A stretch of DNA of 55,361 nucleotides, taken from positions 1 to 55,361 of the forward strand of contig JBJKVQ010000039.1 of assembly GCA_045562575.1 (NCBI GenBank). Direction: 5' to 3'. The position numbers were made by a program, and so were the translations under genes. The notes under the pieces were generated by a model, which had not been told where the DNA came from, did no database searches, and saw nothing but the letters and a program-made list of their open reading frames with translations. Positions 17,904 to 26,468 of the stretch are shown here, in pieces; positions within the stretch are counted from its first letter, which is position 1; each line of letters starts with the position of its first letter. Source of the stretch: UBA6952 sp045562575. GTDB lineage: Bacteria; Chloroflexota; Dehalococcoidia; Lucifugimonadales; UBA6952.

Positions 17904-18986
17904 ATGGTACTGGAAGTATTCCATGTAAGTGAAGATGATTCTATAAGAGTCGATGCTAATCGACTAAGAAGTACAGTTGAAGCGTTATTTAAAAGTGCAG
18001 GCATGCCTGAGCATGATGCTATAATTGGTACTGATTGTCTATTAAGTGCAGATCTTCGTGGAGTAGATAGCCACGGTGTATCAAATATGCTAAGAGTATA
18101 TATGCAAAATATTAATGATGGCGTTATAAACCCTGCACCAAATTGGAAAATAACTAATGAACGACTTTCCACAGCAAATATCGACTGTGATAGAGGCCTA
18201 GGCATAGTCATTGCCCCGCAAGCAATGGAAATTGCTATAGAAAAAGCAAAAAAAAGTGGTATTGGTGTAGTAACTATGGCTAATGGCGCACATGCAGGCA
18301 TGGTTGCGTACCATGCAATGTTAGCACTAAAACACGATATGATAGGTATGTCTATGACAGCAGCAGGTGCGCAAGTTCTACCAACTTTTGGAGCTGAGCC
18401 TAGACTTGGCACTAATCCTATTGCAGTTGCTGCTCCAGCTGATAAAGAACGACCTTTTGTTTTTGATGCAGCTACAAGTTCAGTTGCTGTAAACAAAATT
18501 AATTTGGCAAAAAGAATGAATGTTGCAATACCTGGCGGTTTAGTTGCCCATGCAGATGGGACACCTATACTAGAAGAGTCATTAGTCCCAGACAACTACA
18601 AACTATTACCCACCGGTTCAACTAGAGAACAGGGATCACATAAAGGATATGCACTTGCATGTATGGTAGAGATATTATGTAGTATTATGTCTGGTAGTGG
18701 GTTTGGTTTTTCAAATGAAAGAGGTCGAGCCCAAAGTTATGTTGCAGCCTACGACGTCTCAGCTTTTACTGATGTAAATGAATTTAAATCAACTATGGAT
18801 GAATTCATTAAAAGTCTACGTGAAACACCTCCTGCACCTGGACAAAATGGAGTTGTAATCCCTGGTCATCCTGAATTTGATGAGGAGATAGAAAGAGGTC
18901 AAAAGGGTATTCCTTTACACAAAGAGGTTATTCAATGGTTCGATGATATTTGTGGTGAATTAGGAATAAAATCAATATGGAAATAG
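17904..18986 (+). CDS. Ldh2/malate-lactate-ureidoglycolate dehydrogenase family oxidoreductase
   Basis: 360-residue NAD(P)-dependent 2-hydroxyacid dehydrogenase of the Ldh2/YlbC/AllD family, unrelated to Rossmann-type lactate dehydrogenase. The signature DLRGVDSHGVSNMLRVY (residues 50-66) carries the catalytic His. The SIAMANGAH-type segment appears as VVTMANGAHAGMV, and GTNPIAVAAPA and GSHKGYALACMVE are conserved binding parts. An almost ideal AAAGGAGG sits six bases before the ATG. It follows the catabolic run after 70 bases with its own likely promoter, so it may share the pathway but be expressed separately. Substrate unknown. The M16 protease overlaps its end by ten bases. Confidence 0.9.
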   Translation: MVLEVFHVSEDDSIRVDANRLRSTVEALFKSAGMPEHDAIIGTDCLLSADLRGVDSHGVSNMLRVYMQNINDGVINPAPNWKITNERLSTANIDCDRGLGIVIAPQAMEIAIEKAKKSGIGVVTMANGAHAGMVAYHAMLALKHDMIGMSMTAAGAQVLPTFGAEPRLGTNPIAVAAPADKERPFVFDAATSSVAVNKINLAKRMNVAIPGGLVAHADGTPILEESLVPDNYKLLPTGSTREQGSHKGYALACMVEILCSIMSGSGFGFSNERGRAQSYVAAYDVSAFTDVNEFKSTMDEFIKSLRETPPAPGQNGVVIPGHPEFDEEIERGQKGIPLHKEVIQWFDDICGELGIKSIWK

Positions 18987-21628
18987 AATATCGCAACTTA
19001 ACCCTTCCAAATGGATTACAAGTAATCATTTCCGAAAATCACACTTTGCCAACAGCAGCAGTAAATCTTTGGTATCATGTTGGCTCAAAAAATGAACAAA
19101 TAGGTAAAACTGGATTTGCTCATCTTTTTGAACATATTATGTTTGAAGGTTCAAAAAATCATGATACTGGGTTTTTCCAAGCCATAGAAAAGCTTGGAGC
19201 ATCCCTAAATGGATCAACAAATTCTGATCGTACAAATTATTGGGAAAACTTTCCTAGTAATTACTTAGAATATATACTTTGGCTAGAATCTGACAGAATG
19301 GGGTTTTTACTTGAAGCATTTGATCAAAAAAAATTCGATACCGAAAAAGATGTAGTAAAAAACGAAAGAAGACAAAGCTATGAAAATAGACCTTACGGAA
19401 TGTCTCATCTAGTTTTACAGGAACTCATTTATCCTAGTCCACACCCATATCATTGGCCAACTATTGGTTATCATGAAGACTTAGATAGCGCTAACCTAGA
19501 CGATGTAAAAGATTTTTTTAAAAAATTTTATGTGCCTGCCAATGCCAGTATTTCTATAGTTGGAGATGTAAAAATATCCGAAACAGAAGAATTGGTATAT
19601 AAGTATTTTTCAGAAATCCCCAAAAGTCCTAAACCGGAAAAACTGAAATCATATCCCGTAAAATTAACAGGTAATATAGAAATGTCAATTTATGACAAAA
19701 TCACTTTACCAGCAATACAATTAGCTTATCCTACAGTGGAAAAATTTCACAAAAATGAATCTGCATTGGATCTTTTATCAATAATTTTAGGTGATGGGGA
19801 GAGTAGCAGATTACATAAAGCACTGATCAATAGAGATCAGATCGCAATAGATGTTTCGGTATATCATGATTCAAATGAAATAGCTGGAGACTTTAAAATA
19901 GATGCAGTAGCTGCTGACTCGATTGACATTGATAGCTTAAGAAATAAAATAGAACTAGAATTTATCAACATATCTAATACTCCTTTTACACTAGAAGAAT
20001 TAGAACGAGCAAAAAATAAAATAATAACTAGTAGAGCGCGAAGGTTATCTCGGAATGGCGGTTTTGGCGGACGGGCAGACTTATTGAATTTCTATAATGT
20101 CTATCAATTCAATCCAGGTCTAATCAACACAGATACTTTGAGATACAAAGAAGTAACTTTAGACAAACTAACTGATGTATATAATCAATACATATATAAT
20201 TGCAATCATGTTGCATTGAAAACCTTACCGCAACCTACTAATGAAAATGTGCAAATTCAGGTCCCGGAAATAGATCGTGCTACTCCTCCTAATTCAAAGG
20301 AATCTTCGGAGTATGTACCTGAAATTCCTTTACTACACTTATTAAAAAATGGTATGAAATTAATCTTCCAAGAAAAAACAGATAACGAATTGGTATCATT
20401 CAAACTCTTAACTCGTGATGGGGCAGTTAATGACCCAGAAACAATTCCAGGCCTAGCAAATCTTACTACTGAATTACTTGCTACAGGCACGGAAAAACGA
20501 TCAATTACAGATATAGCAAATGATTTCGAGTATATAGGAAGTCATTTAAACTATATGACAGGTAGAGAAACTACAGTTTTAGATTCTGAGTCACTCAATA
20601 GTTTATGGGGTACAGGGTTAGAAATAATTGGAGATATATATGAGAATCCAGTATTTCCAAAGAATGAAATTGAAAGGAAGATCAAAGAACAAACGACAGA
20701 ACTATCTACGATTAAAGATAGCCCAAACGCATTAGCAAGAATAATTTTTCCTCAAGTAATATATGGAGACAATTCGCCATTTGGACATCCTATTCTAGGT
20801 GCTACAAATAGTCTTTCAACAATCACTCAACAAGATGTTATAAAACATCACGATTCAAGAACAGCAAATGAAACCTTTCTTATCGTGACTGGCAATACAA
20901 CTCTGGAAGAAATTGAAAAATATTCAAATCAAGCTTTTACAAAGAAATATAACACAATTGATGTTCCAGATATCCAAAAAAGTGAACTTAATAAACTTCC
21001 GATTTACAATATAATTAATATACCTGGAGCTCCTCAAACAGTTATACGTGTAGGTTTTCCATGGAAAGGGCGTAAAGATTCTCAATACTATGCAGCAACA
21101 GTACTAAATCAAATACTAGGAGGTCAATTTACTTCCCGTATAAATACAAACTTGAGGCAAGACAAAGGTTATACTTATGGGTTTCATTCTTGGTTTGATT
21201 GGTCAGGAAATCATTCAATTTATTCAACTGGTGGCTCTGTTCAAACAAATACAACTATAGATTCACTAAAAGAAATATTCAAAGAAATTGAAGAATTTAA
21301 AACTACTCGTATACCTAAAAAAGAAGAATTCGAAGAAGCAAAATCCTCCTTAATCAGGCAATATCCTTCTGCGTTTGAATCAAATTCTTCAGTTAGTAAT
21401 ATTTTAACGAACATTGCTTTACATAGCTTGGAGACAGATTATTATCAAAACTATTGTCAAAACATCGAAAAAGTGACGATAGATGAAGTAATGCAAGTAG
21501 CAAGTGAATTATTATCTCTTCAATCTATTATTATATTAATTGTTGGTGATAAGTCAGTCATAGAGAAAGATATAGATAAATTAGATATTGAATTTAAGGA
21601 TATAACCGAAAACTACATTCAAAAATAA
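18977..21628 (+). CDS. M16-family zinc metallopeptidase, two units fused
   Basis: 883-residue protein made of two M16 (insulinase/processing-peptidase) halves. The first half has the inverted zinc motif HLFEH (His49, Glu52, His53) and the third ligand Glu130 at the usual 76-residue spacing, followed by RRQSYENRPYG. The second half (from about residue 445) lacks HxxEH but keeps the substrate-gripping R/Y-type segment NLRQDKGYTYGFHSWF. Many bacteria encode the active and inactive halves as separate genes, whereas here they are fused as in pitrilysin. No signal peptide is seen, so it probably degrades peptides in the cytosol. It overlaps the Ldh2 gene by ten bases. Confidence 0.92.
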   Translation: MEIEYRNLTLPNGLQVIISENHTLPTAAVNLWYHVGSKNEQIGKTGFAHLFEHIMFEGSKNHDTGFFQAIEKLGASLNGSTNSDRTNYWENFPSNYLEYILWLESDRMGFLLEAFDQKKFDTEKDVVKNERRQSYENRPYGMSHLVLQELIYPSPHPYHWPTIGYHEDLDSANLDDVKDFFKKFYVPANASISIVGDVKISETEELVYKYFSEIPKSPKPEKLKSYPVKLTGNIEMSIYDKITLPAIQLAYPTVEKFHKNESALDLLSIILGDGESSRLHKALINRDQIAIDVSVYHDSNEIAGDFKIDAVAADSIDIDSLRNKIELEFINISNTPFTLEELERAKNKIITSRARRLSRNGGFGGRADLLNFYNVYQFNPGLINTDTLRYKEVTLDKLTDVYNQYIYNCNHVALKTLPQPTNENVQIQVPEIDRATPPNSKESSEYVPEIPLLHLLKNGMKLIFQEKTDNELVSFKLLTRDGAVNDPETIPGLANLTTELLATGTEKRSITDIANDFEYIGSHLNYMTGRETTVLDSESLNSLWGTGLEIIGDIYENPVFPKNEIERKIKEQTTELSTIKDSPNALARIIFPQVIYGDNSPFGHPILGATNSLSTITQQDVIKHHDSRTANETFLIVTGNTTLEEIEKYSNQAFTKKYNTIDVPDIQKSELNKLPIYNIINIPGAPQTVIRVGFPWKGRKDSQYYAATVLNQILGGQFTSRINTNLRQDKGYTYGFHSWFDWSGNHSIYSTGGSVQTNTTIDSLKEIFKEIEEFKTTRIPKKEEFEEAKSSLIRQYPSAFESNSSVSNILTNIALHSLETDYYQNYCQNIEKVTIDEVMQVASELLSLQSIIILIVGDKSVIEKDIDKLDIEFKDITENYIQK

Positions 21629-21656
21629 AAGGTCAGGTTACGGAAACCTGACCTTT
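21628..21656. terminator. Bidirectional hairpin terminator between convergent genes
   Basis: A perfect 12-bp stem (21628-21639 with 21645-21656) with a five-base loop starts at the last base of the M16 stop codon. On the plus strand only TTT follows within the stem. On the minus strand the stem is followed by TATTTTT, so it may also end the minus-strand ankyrin transcript. The 126 bases between it and the ankyrin stop show nothing else recognisable. Confidence 0.75.
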
Positions 21657-21782
21657 AAACACTACTTATAGTCACTACCAAGGATTGCTTAGTACCCTCT
21701 TAACATAACATCTAGTTTATAATATGTCCAATTAATTTCTTTATATGGATCATTGATTTTATGGAGTACATGTACAAATCAT

Positions 21783-22325
21783 TTATAAATCTGATGCGCT
21801 TAAAGCACCATTTTCCGATAGAACCCTCATAATTTCATTAATTATAGAAAGTTTTTTCTCATCCTTTATATTAATTACTTTTGTATAATTAGCTGTATCC
21901 AATGGTGTCGTTCCATTTCCATCTACAAAATTTATTTCTGCCCCTGAATCAATTAATAAATCAACCATTTCTTTTTGAAGAAAAAATATTGCCCAATGTA
22001 ACGGTGTAGCTTTATCCATATTATTAGCTTCCAAATTTACATCTGCACCATTAGACAGTAAAAGATTTACAATTTCTTTATTTCCTTTAACTATTGCCAG
22101 ATGCAAGGGGTGAGCACCTTCCAGTGGTATACCTTTAGGAATTGGATAATTATTTATATTTGTGCCCGTATCTATGTGTTGTTGTACAATTTCAATATTT
22201 TCTTTATCGATTGCAGTCAATAAATCCATTGAAGGAGTCGAAACGGTTTGAGCACTATCACTACAAGCCAAAGAAATAACAAAAATACTTGTAAGTATAA
22301 AAATTGCCACAAGTCTATTAGACAT
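21783..22325 (-). CDS. Ankyrin-repeat lipoprotein
   Basis: 180-residue protein with a hydrophobic N-terminal signal ending in ISLAC (Cys21), close to a lipobox, so probably a membrane-anchored lipoprotein facing outward. Three to four ankyrin repeats follow (residues 35-175), seen in HPLHLAIVKGNKEIVNLLL, ATPLHWAIFFLQKEMVDLL and GTTPLDTA. Ankyrin repeats bind other proteins, and the partner is unknown. It lies 30 bases downstream of the aminotransferase on the same strand with a weak AAGGT ribosome site, so it is probably cotranscribed, but no functional link is evident. Confidence 0.82.
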   Translation of the reverse strand: MSNRLVAIFILTSIFVISLACSDSAQTVSTPSMDLLTAIDKENIEIVQQHIDTGTNINNYPIPKGIPLEGAHPLHLAIVKGNKEIVNLLLSNGADVNLEANNMDKATPLHWAIFFLQKEMVDLLIDSGAEINFVDGNGTTPLDTANYTKVINIKDEKKLSIINEIMRVLSENGALSASDL

Positions 22326-22355
22326 GTATCTACCTTATATTTATGTATGAGTGGT

Positions 22356-23732
22356 CTAATTAAGCTGATTGGATAATTTACCTAATATCAAATCCATTCT
22401 TCCAACAAATTCATCAATTTCATCACTAGTAATACACAAAGGTGGCGACATAGGAATCACGTCTCCTACACGACCTAAAAGTGCGTGTTCCCTCATTAAA
22501 ACTGCACCTTTCTTTGCTAACTCATCTTCCTTAGCAAATTTCTCTTTGGTTGATCTATCTTTTACTAACTCAATTGCACAAAGAAGACCAAGCCCTCCAC
22601 GAACATCACCTACAATTTCATGTTTTCGTAGGTTTTGCAGTTGTTCATAAAGGTAATCTCCCATAAGACGAGAGTTTTCAACCATTCCTTCATTAATCAT
22701 AATATCCAGATTTGCAATTGCTGCAGCACAAGCTACAGGATTACCCCCAAATGTAATGAGGCTTCTAAAGGTTTTATCATCATCTCCTATGAATGCGTCT
22801 GCAACTTTTTTAGAAGCAATTGTTGCTCCAATAGGTATATATCCGCTAGTTAACCCCTTTGCAACAGTCATAATATCCGGAGTTATACCCCAATGTTCTA
22901 CTGCAAACATTTTCCCTGTTCTGCCAAATCCAGTTATGACCTCATCACAAATTAATAATACGCCGTATTTATTACATATTTCACGTACTGTAGGCCAGTA
23001 TCTTGGATCTGGGATGTGAATTCCATTTGCAGCTGAAATTGGTTCCCCTATAACTGCAGCAACAGAATCTGGTCCTTCATGCAATATTGCTCGTTCTATA
23101 TCATATGCGCATTCAATACATTCGCACCTAGAGTCAGTTTGGCAAAAATGACAACGATAATTATCTACATTAGAAACATGTATATTACCTGGCATTAAGG
23201 GTCCGTAATCGCCTGGAGAACCAACACCTCCACCACCAAGACTGATACATGCATGAGTTGCTCCGTGATAGGAGCCTCTTCTACTAATTACTTTCCAACG
23301 TGATTGTCCATTATTACTATGATATTTTTTTGCCATTTTTAATGCAGTTTCAACTGCCTCTGATCCACCACTAACGAAATAGATACGGCTTTCTTTATCT
23401 GGTGTTAAAGAAGCTAATTTCCCTGATAATTCAACAGTAGCTGGACTGACTGTACCTCCTGGAGAATATGAAACTTGGGTCATTTGTCTATATACAGCTT
23501 CAGCTATTTCGTTTCGGCCATGACCTATGTTTTTCAGCCACATCCCCGCAATAGTATCAAACCACTTCACCCCTTTTAAATCTTCAACCCAAACACCATT
23601 AGCCTCACCAACAAGAGTAATACCGGTATCATCTGAAAGATCACCTGCTTGTCTAGAATGCGGCCAAAAATGCGCCGCAGCCATATCTTTTAAATTTTCT
23701 AAATCTTCCCCTGTCCTTGTATCGAGAGCCAT
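22356..23732 (-). CDS. Class III (fold type I) PLP aminotransferase
   Basis: 458-residue aminotransferase of the class III group (omega-amino acid:pyruvate-type). Visible parts are the SGGSEAVETALKMAKKYH PLP-phosphate region, SYHGATHACISLGG, the CDEVITGFGRTG aspartate region and the lysine segment TVAKGLTSGYIPIGA. An insert at residues 194-208 holds five cysteines in the pattern CHFC...CECIEC, which may bind a metal. A similar CxxC...C...C insert occurs in one branch of this family. A GAGGTG site precedes the ATG. The amino donor and acceptor cannot be named. It is divergent from mutS. Confidence 0.9.
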   Translation of the reverse strand: MALDTRTGEDLENLKDMAAAHFWPHSRQAGDLSDDTGITLVGEANGVWVEDLKGVKWFDTIAGMWLKNIGHGRNEIAEAVYRQMTQVSYSPGGTVSPATVELSGKLASLTPDKESRIYFVSGGSEAVETALKMAKKYHSNNGQSRWKVISRRGSYHGATHACISLGGGGVGSPGDYGPLMPGNIHVSNVDNYRCHFCQTDSRCECIECAYDIERAILHEGPDSVAAVIGEPISAANGIHIPDPRYWPTVREICNKYGVLLICDEVITGFGRTGKMFAVEHWGITPDIMTVAKGLTSGYIPIGATIASKKVADAFIGDDDKTFRSLITFGGNPVACAAAIANLDIMINEGMVENSRLMGDYLYEQLQNLRKHEIVGDVRGGLGLLCAIELVKDRSTKEKFAKEDELAKKGAVLMREHALLGRVGDVIPMSPPLCITSDEIDEFVGRMDLILGKLSNQLN

Positions 23733-23879
23733 AATTACACCTCATAAAAAGATTTTAAAAGAATAACTTACTACAAATTTGAAAATATTCTATACAAAAA
23801 TATAGAGTAAAACAACTGAAATAATCAAAGTGTTTAATGTAAAATGTATATATTGAAATGATCGATCACTGAGTAAAAA

Positions 23880-26468
23880 ATGACTACACCAATTAGACGT
23901 CAATATTTATCTATAAAAGCGGAGCATAATGACGCACTCCTTTTATTTCGAATGGGAGACTTTTATGAAACTTTTGACAATGATGCTGAAATTATTTCAA
24001 AAGATCTCGATATAGCTTTAACTTCTAGAGAAATGGGTAAGGACAATCGAGTTCCCTTGGCAGGAATTCCGTACCATGCACTTGACTCGTATCTTGCAAG
24101 ACTTGTGAATAAAGGTCACAAAATTGCAATTTGCGAACAAATTACTAATACCGAAATTAGTTCAGTAAAAGGACTAATGGATAGAGAAGTAGTTAGAGTT
24201 ATTACACCTGGCACAATTATAGAGCCTTCGATACTTAATGATAAAAAAAATAACTATATTGTTAGTTTGGTAATCCAAAACCATATAGCGACAATGGCTT
24301 TTATAGATACAAGCAGTAGTAATATTATTGAAGTTATAGATATTCCTAGTGAAAATCTTCCATTAGAAATAGATAGAATAAACCCTGCTGAAATTATTAG
24401 TTCTGATGAAGACACAATACACATAAATGAATTTATTATTACCCATTCAAATGAAAGCTTTTCAAATTCTGACAATTCAAAAAAAACACTACTATCTCAC
24501 TTTAATATACATTCTTTAAATGTATTTGATATCGCTGATAATGATTCACAAATAATAGCATCTGCAGCACTCATAACCTATCTTTCCAAGTTACACAAGC
24601 AAAGCGCTACAGTAATCAGTAGTATCAGGGTTACAAATTTATCTAATTATATGCAATTAGATAAACAAACTAGACGAAATCTAGAAATTTATAACGGCGG
24701 AATTGATGGGATAGAACAACACTCCTTACTTGCAACACTTGATCAAACACAAACATCTATGGGTGCACGGTTAATGCGAAAATGGATTGGCCAACCATTA
24801 ATCACTATTGATGGTATTAAAGACAGACAAAAATATGTGGAAATGATGCTTAATAACCCATTTGCAAGAAACACTATACGGAATCATTTGAAAAAAATTT
24901 CCGACTTGGAAAGATTGGCAATACGGGTCAAAAACGAAACAGCAAGTCCACGTGATCTCTTAGCACTTAAACAAAGTTTACAAGAAATACCTAATATAAA
25001 ATTTGTTTATAGAAATGATAGCGGATTTGAAAATATAAATGCAGAATTGATTGAAACTATAAATGACTGTGCTAATGAGTTTGAATTATTAGAAAAAGCT
25101 ATCAATGAAGATCCTGGTCAATTGGGTGAAGGCTCTGTTTTCAAATCTGAATTTAATTCTGAATTAGATGATATACGATCTATTGCTCAAAATGCCCGAA
25201 AATATATTTCGAAATTAGAAAAATCAGAACAAGATAAGTCTGGTATAAAAAATTTAAAGATCGGGTATAACAGGGTTTTTGGCTATTATATCGAAATAAG
25301 TAACTCAAATATTAATAATATTCCTGATTACTATGAAAGAAAACAGACTCTGACAAATGGTGAACGATTCACTACTACTGAATTGAAAGAGCATGAAAAA
25401 GTAATACTGCAAGCCCGAGAAAATCTGATCTATTTAGAAAACTCATTATTTAAAGCACTACTAAATCAAATAAGTTTGTCATATGAAATAATACTTACAA
25501 ACGCACAACTTATTGCAGAATTAGATGTATATTGTTCACTCGCACATATAAGCCAAGAAAATGGATATATAAAGCCTGATATAAATGACACACAAAATAT
25601 TAATATTATTAATGGACGACACCCTATCATAGAAAAAAGTATGGGTAGCGGTAAATTTATACCAAATGACACAGTGCTCGATAATCAAATTGGGAAAATG
25701 ATGTTATTAACCGGACCTAATATGGCTGGTAAATCCACTTATTTACGACAAACTGGGCTAATTGTACTGATGGCCCAAATTGGGTCTTTTGTACCTGCTG
25801 AAAAAGCTACCATAGGGGTAGTTGATAGAATTTTTACTCGAATTGGATTACAAGATGATCTTTTCCTAGGCCAATCAACTTTTATGATAGAAATGACAGA
25901 AACAGCTTTAATTCTAAGGAATGCGACTCAGAAGTCATTGCTTATATTAGATGAAATAGGTAGAGGAACTGATACTAAAGATGGATTAGCTATAGCACAC
26001 TCAATAATTCAACACATTCACGACAACTCTCAATTGGGCAGCAGAACACTATTCGCTACTCACTACCATGAATTAGTGTATCTCCCTGAACAACTAAAAC
26101 AATTAACAAATTATAATGTAGAAATTATTGAAGATGGAGAAAACTTGGTTTTTCTTCATAAAGTTAACAAAGGTAAATCTGAACAAAGTTATGGAATACA
26201 GGTTGCTAAGCTTGCAGGTCTACCAGAAAAAGTCATTAACTCTGCCAATTTATATCTAAAATCTTTAACTAATACCTCTAACTTAGAATCTACAAAGAAA
26301 AACTATAAAGAATTACCCAATCTTCAAATGAATCTATTTCAGCCAGAAAACTCTACAGAGAAGACTATCAGGAATGTAAACATCGAAACAATGACGCCTT
26401 TAGAAGCATTAAATTTAATAGAAAACCTTAAGAAAAAACTAGCGGATACAAACAATAATGAAAATTAA
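23880..26468 (+). CDS. mutS: DNA mismatch repair protein MutS
   Basis: 862-residue mismatch-recognition ATPase, normal in length. The mismatch-reading F-x-E motif is Phe28-Tyr29-Glu30 in FRMGDFYETF. The Walker A loop TGPNMAGKST is near residue 615, the Walker B LLILDEIGRGTDTKDG follows, and FATHYHEL comes after. The C-terminal helix-turn-helix dimer region is present. The ATG lacks an obvious ribosome site. mutL overlaps its end by 11 bases, so the two are made together. The 147 bases upstream are shared with the divergent aminotransferase and contain only weak promoter-like hexamers. Confidence 0.97.
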   Translation: MTTPIRRQYLSIKAEHNDALLLFRMGDFYETFDNDAEIISKDLDIALTSREMGKDNRVPLAGIPYHALDSYLARLVNKGHKIAICEQITNTEISSVKGLMDREVVRVITPGTIIEPSILNDKKNNYIVSLVIQNHIATMAFIDTSSSNIIEVIDIPSENLPLEIDRINPAEIISSDEDTIHINEFIITHSNESFSNSDNSKKTLLSHFNIHSLNVFDIADNDSQIIASAALITYLSKLHKQSATVISSIRVTNLSNYMQLDKQTRRNLEIYNGGIDGIEQHSLLATLDQTQTSMGARLMRKWIGQPLITIDGIKDRQKYVEMMLNNPFARNTIRNHLKKISDLERLAIRVKNETASPRDLLALKQSLQEIPNIKFVYRNDSGFENINAELIETINDCANEFELLEKAINEDPGQLGEGSVFKSEFNSELDDIRSIAQNARKYISKLEKSEQDKSGIKNLKIGYNRVFGYYIEISNSNINNIPDYYERKQTLTNGERFTTTELKEHEKVILQARENLIYLENSLFKALLNQISLSYEIILTNAQLIAELDVYCSLAHISQENGYIKPDINDTQNINIINGRHPIIEKSMGSGKFIPNDTVLDNQIGKMMLLTGPNMAGKSTYLRQTGLIVLMAQIGSFVPAEKATIGVVDRIFTRIGLQDDLFLGQSTFMIEMTETALILRNATQKSLLILDEIGRGTDTKDGLAIAHSIIQHIHDNSQLGSRTLFATHYHELVYLPEQLKQLTNYNVEIIEDGENLVFLHKVNKGKSEQSYGIQVAKLAGLPEKVINSANLYLKSLTNTSNLESTKKNYKELPNLQMNLFQPENSTEKTIRNVNIETMTPLEALNLIENLKKKLADTNNNEN

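Noticed and set aside
17870..18595. 241-residue open frame on the minus strand
   Set aside because: It is fully antisense to the well-supported Ldh2-type gene, has low-complexity Ala/Ser/Ile/Pro-rich composition and no family features. It is a shadow frame.
23779..23806. Promoter or operator upstream of mutS
   Set aside because: TTGAAA and TATAGA with 16-base spacing and a small inverted repeat are present, but in such AT-rich DNA matches of this quality occur by chance and the strand is unclear.
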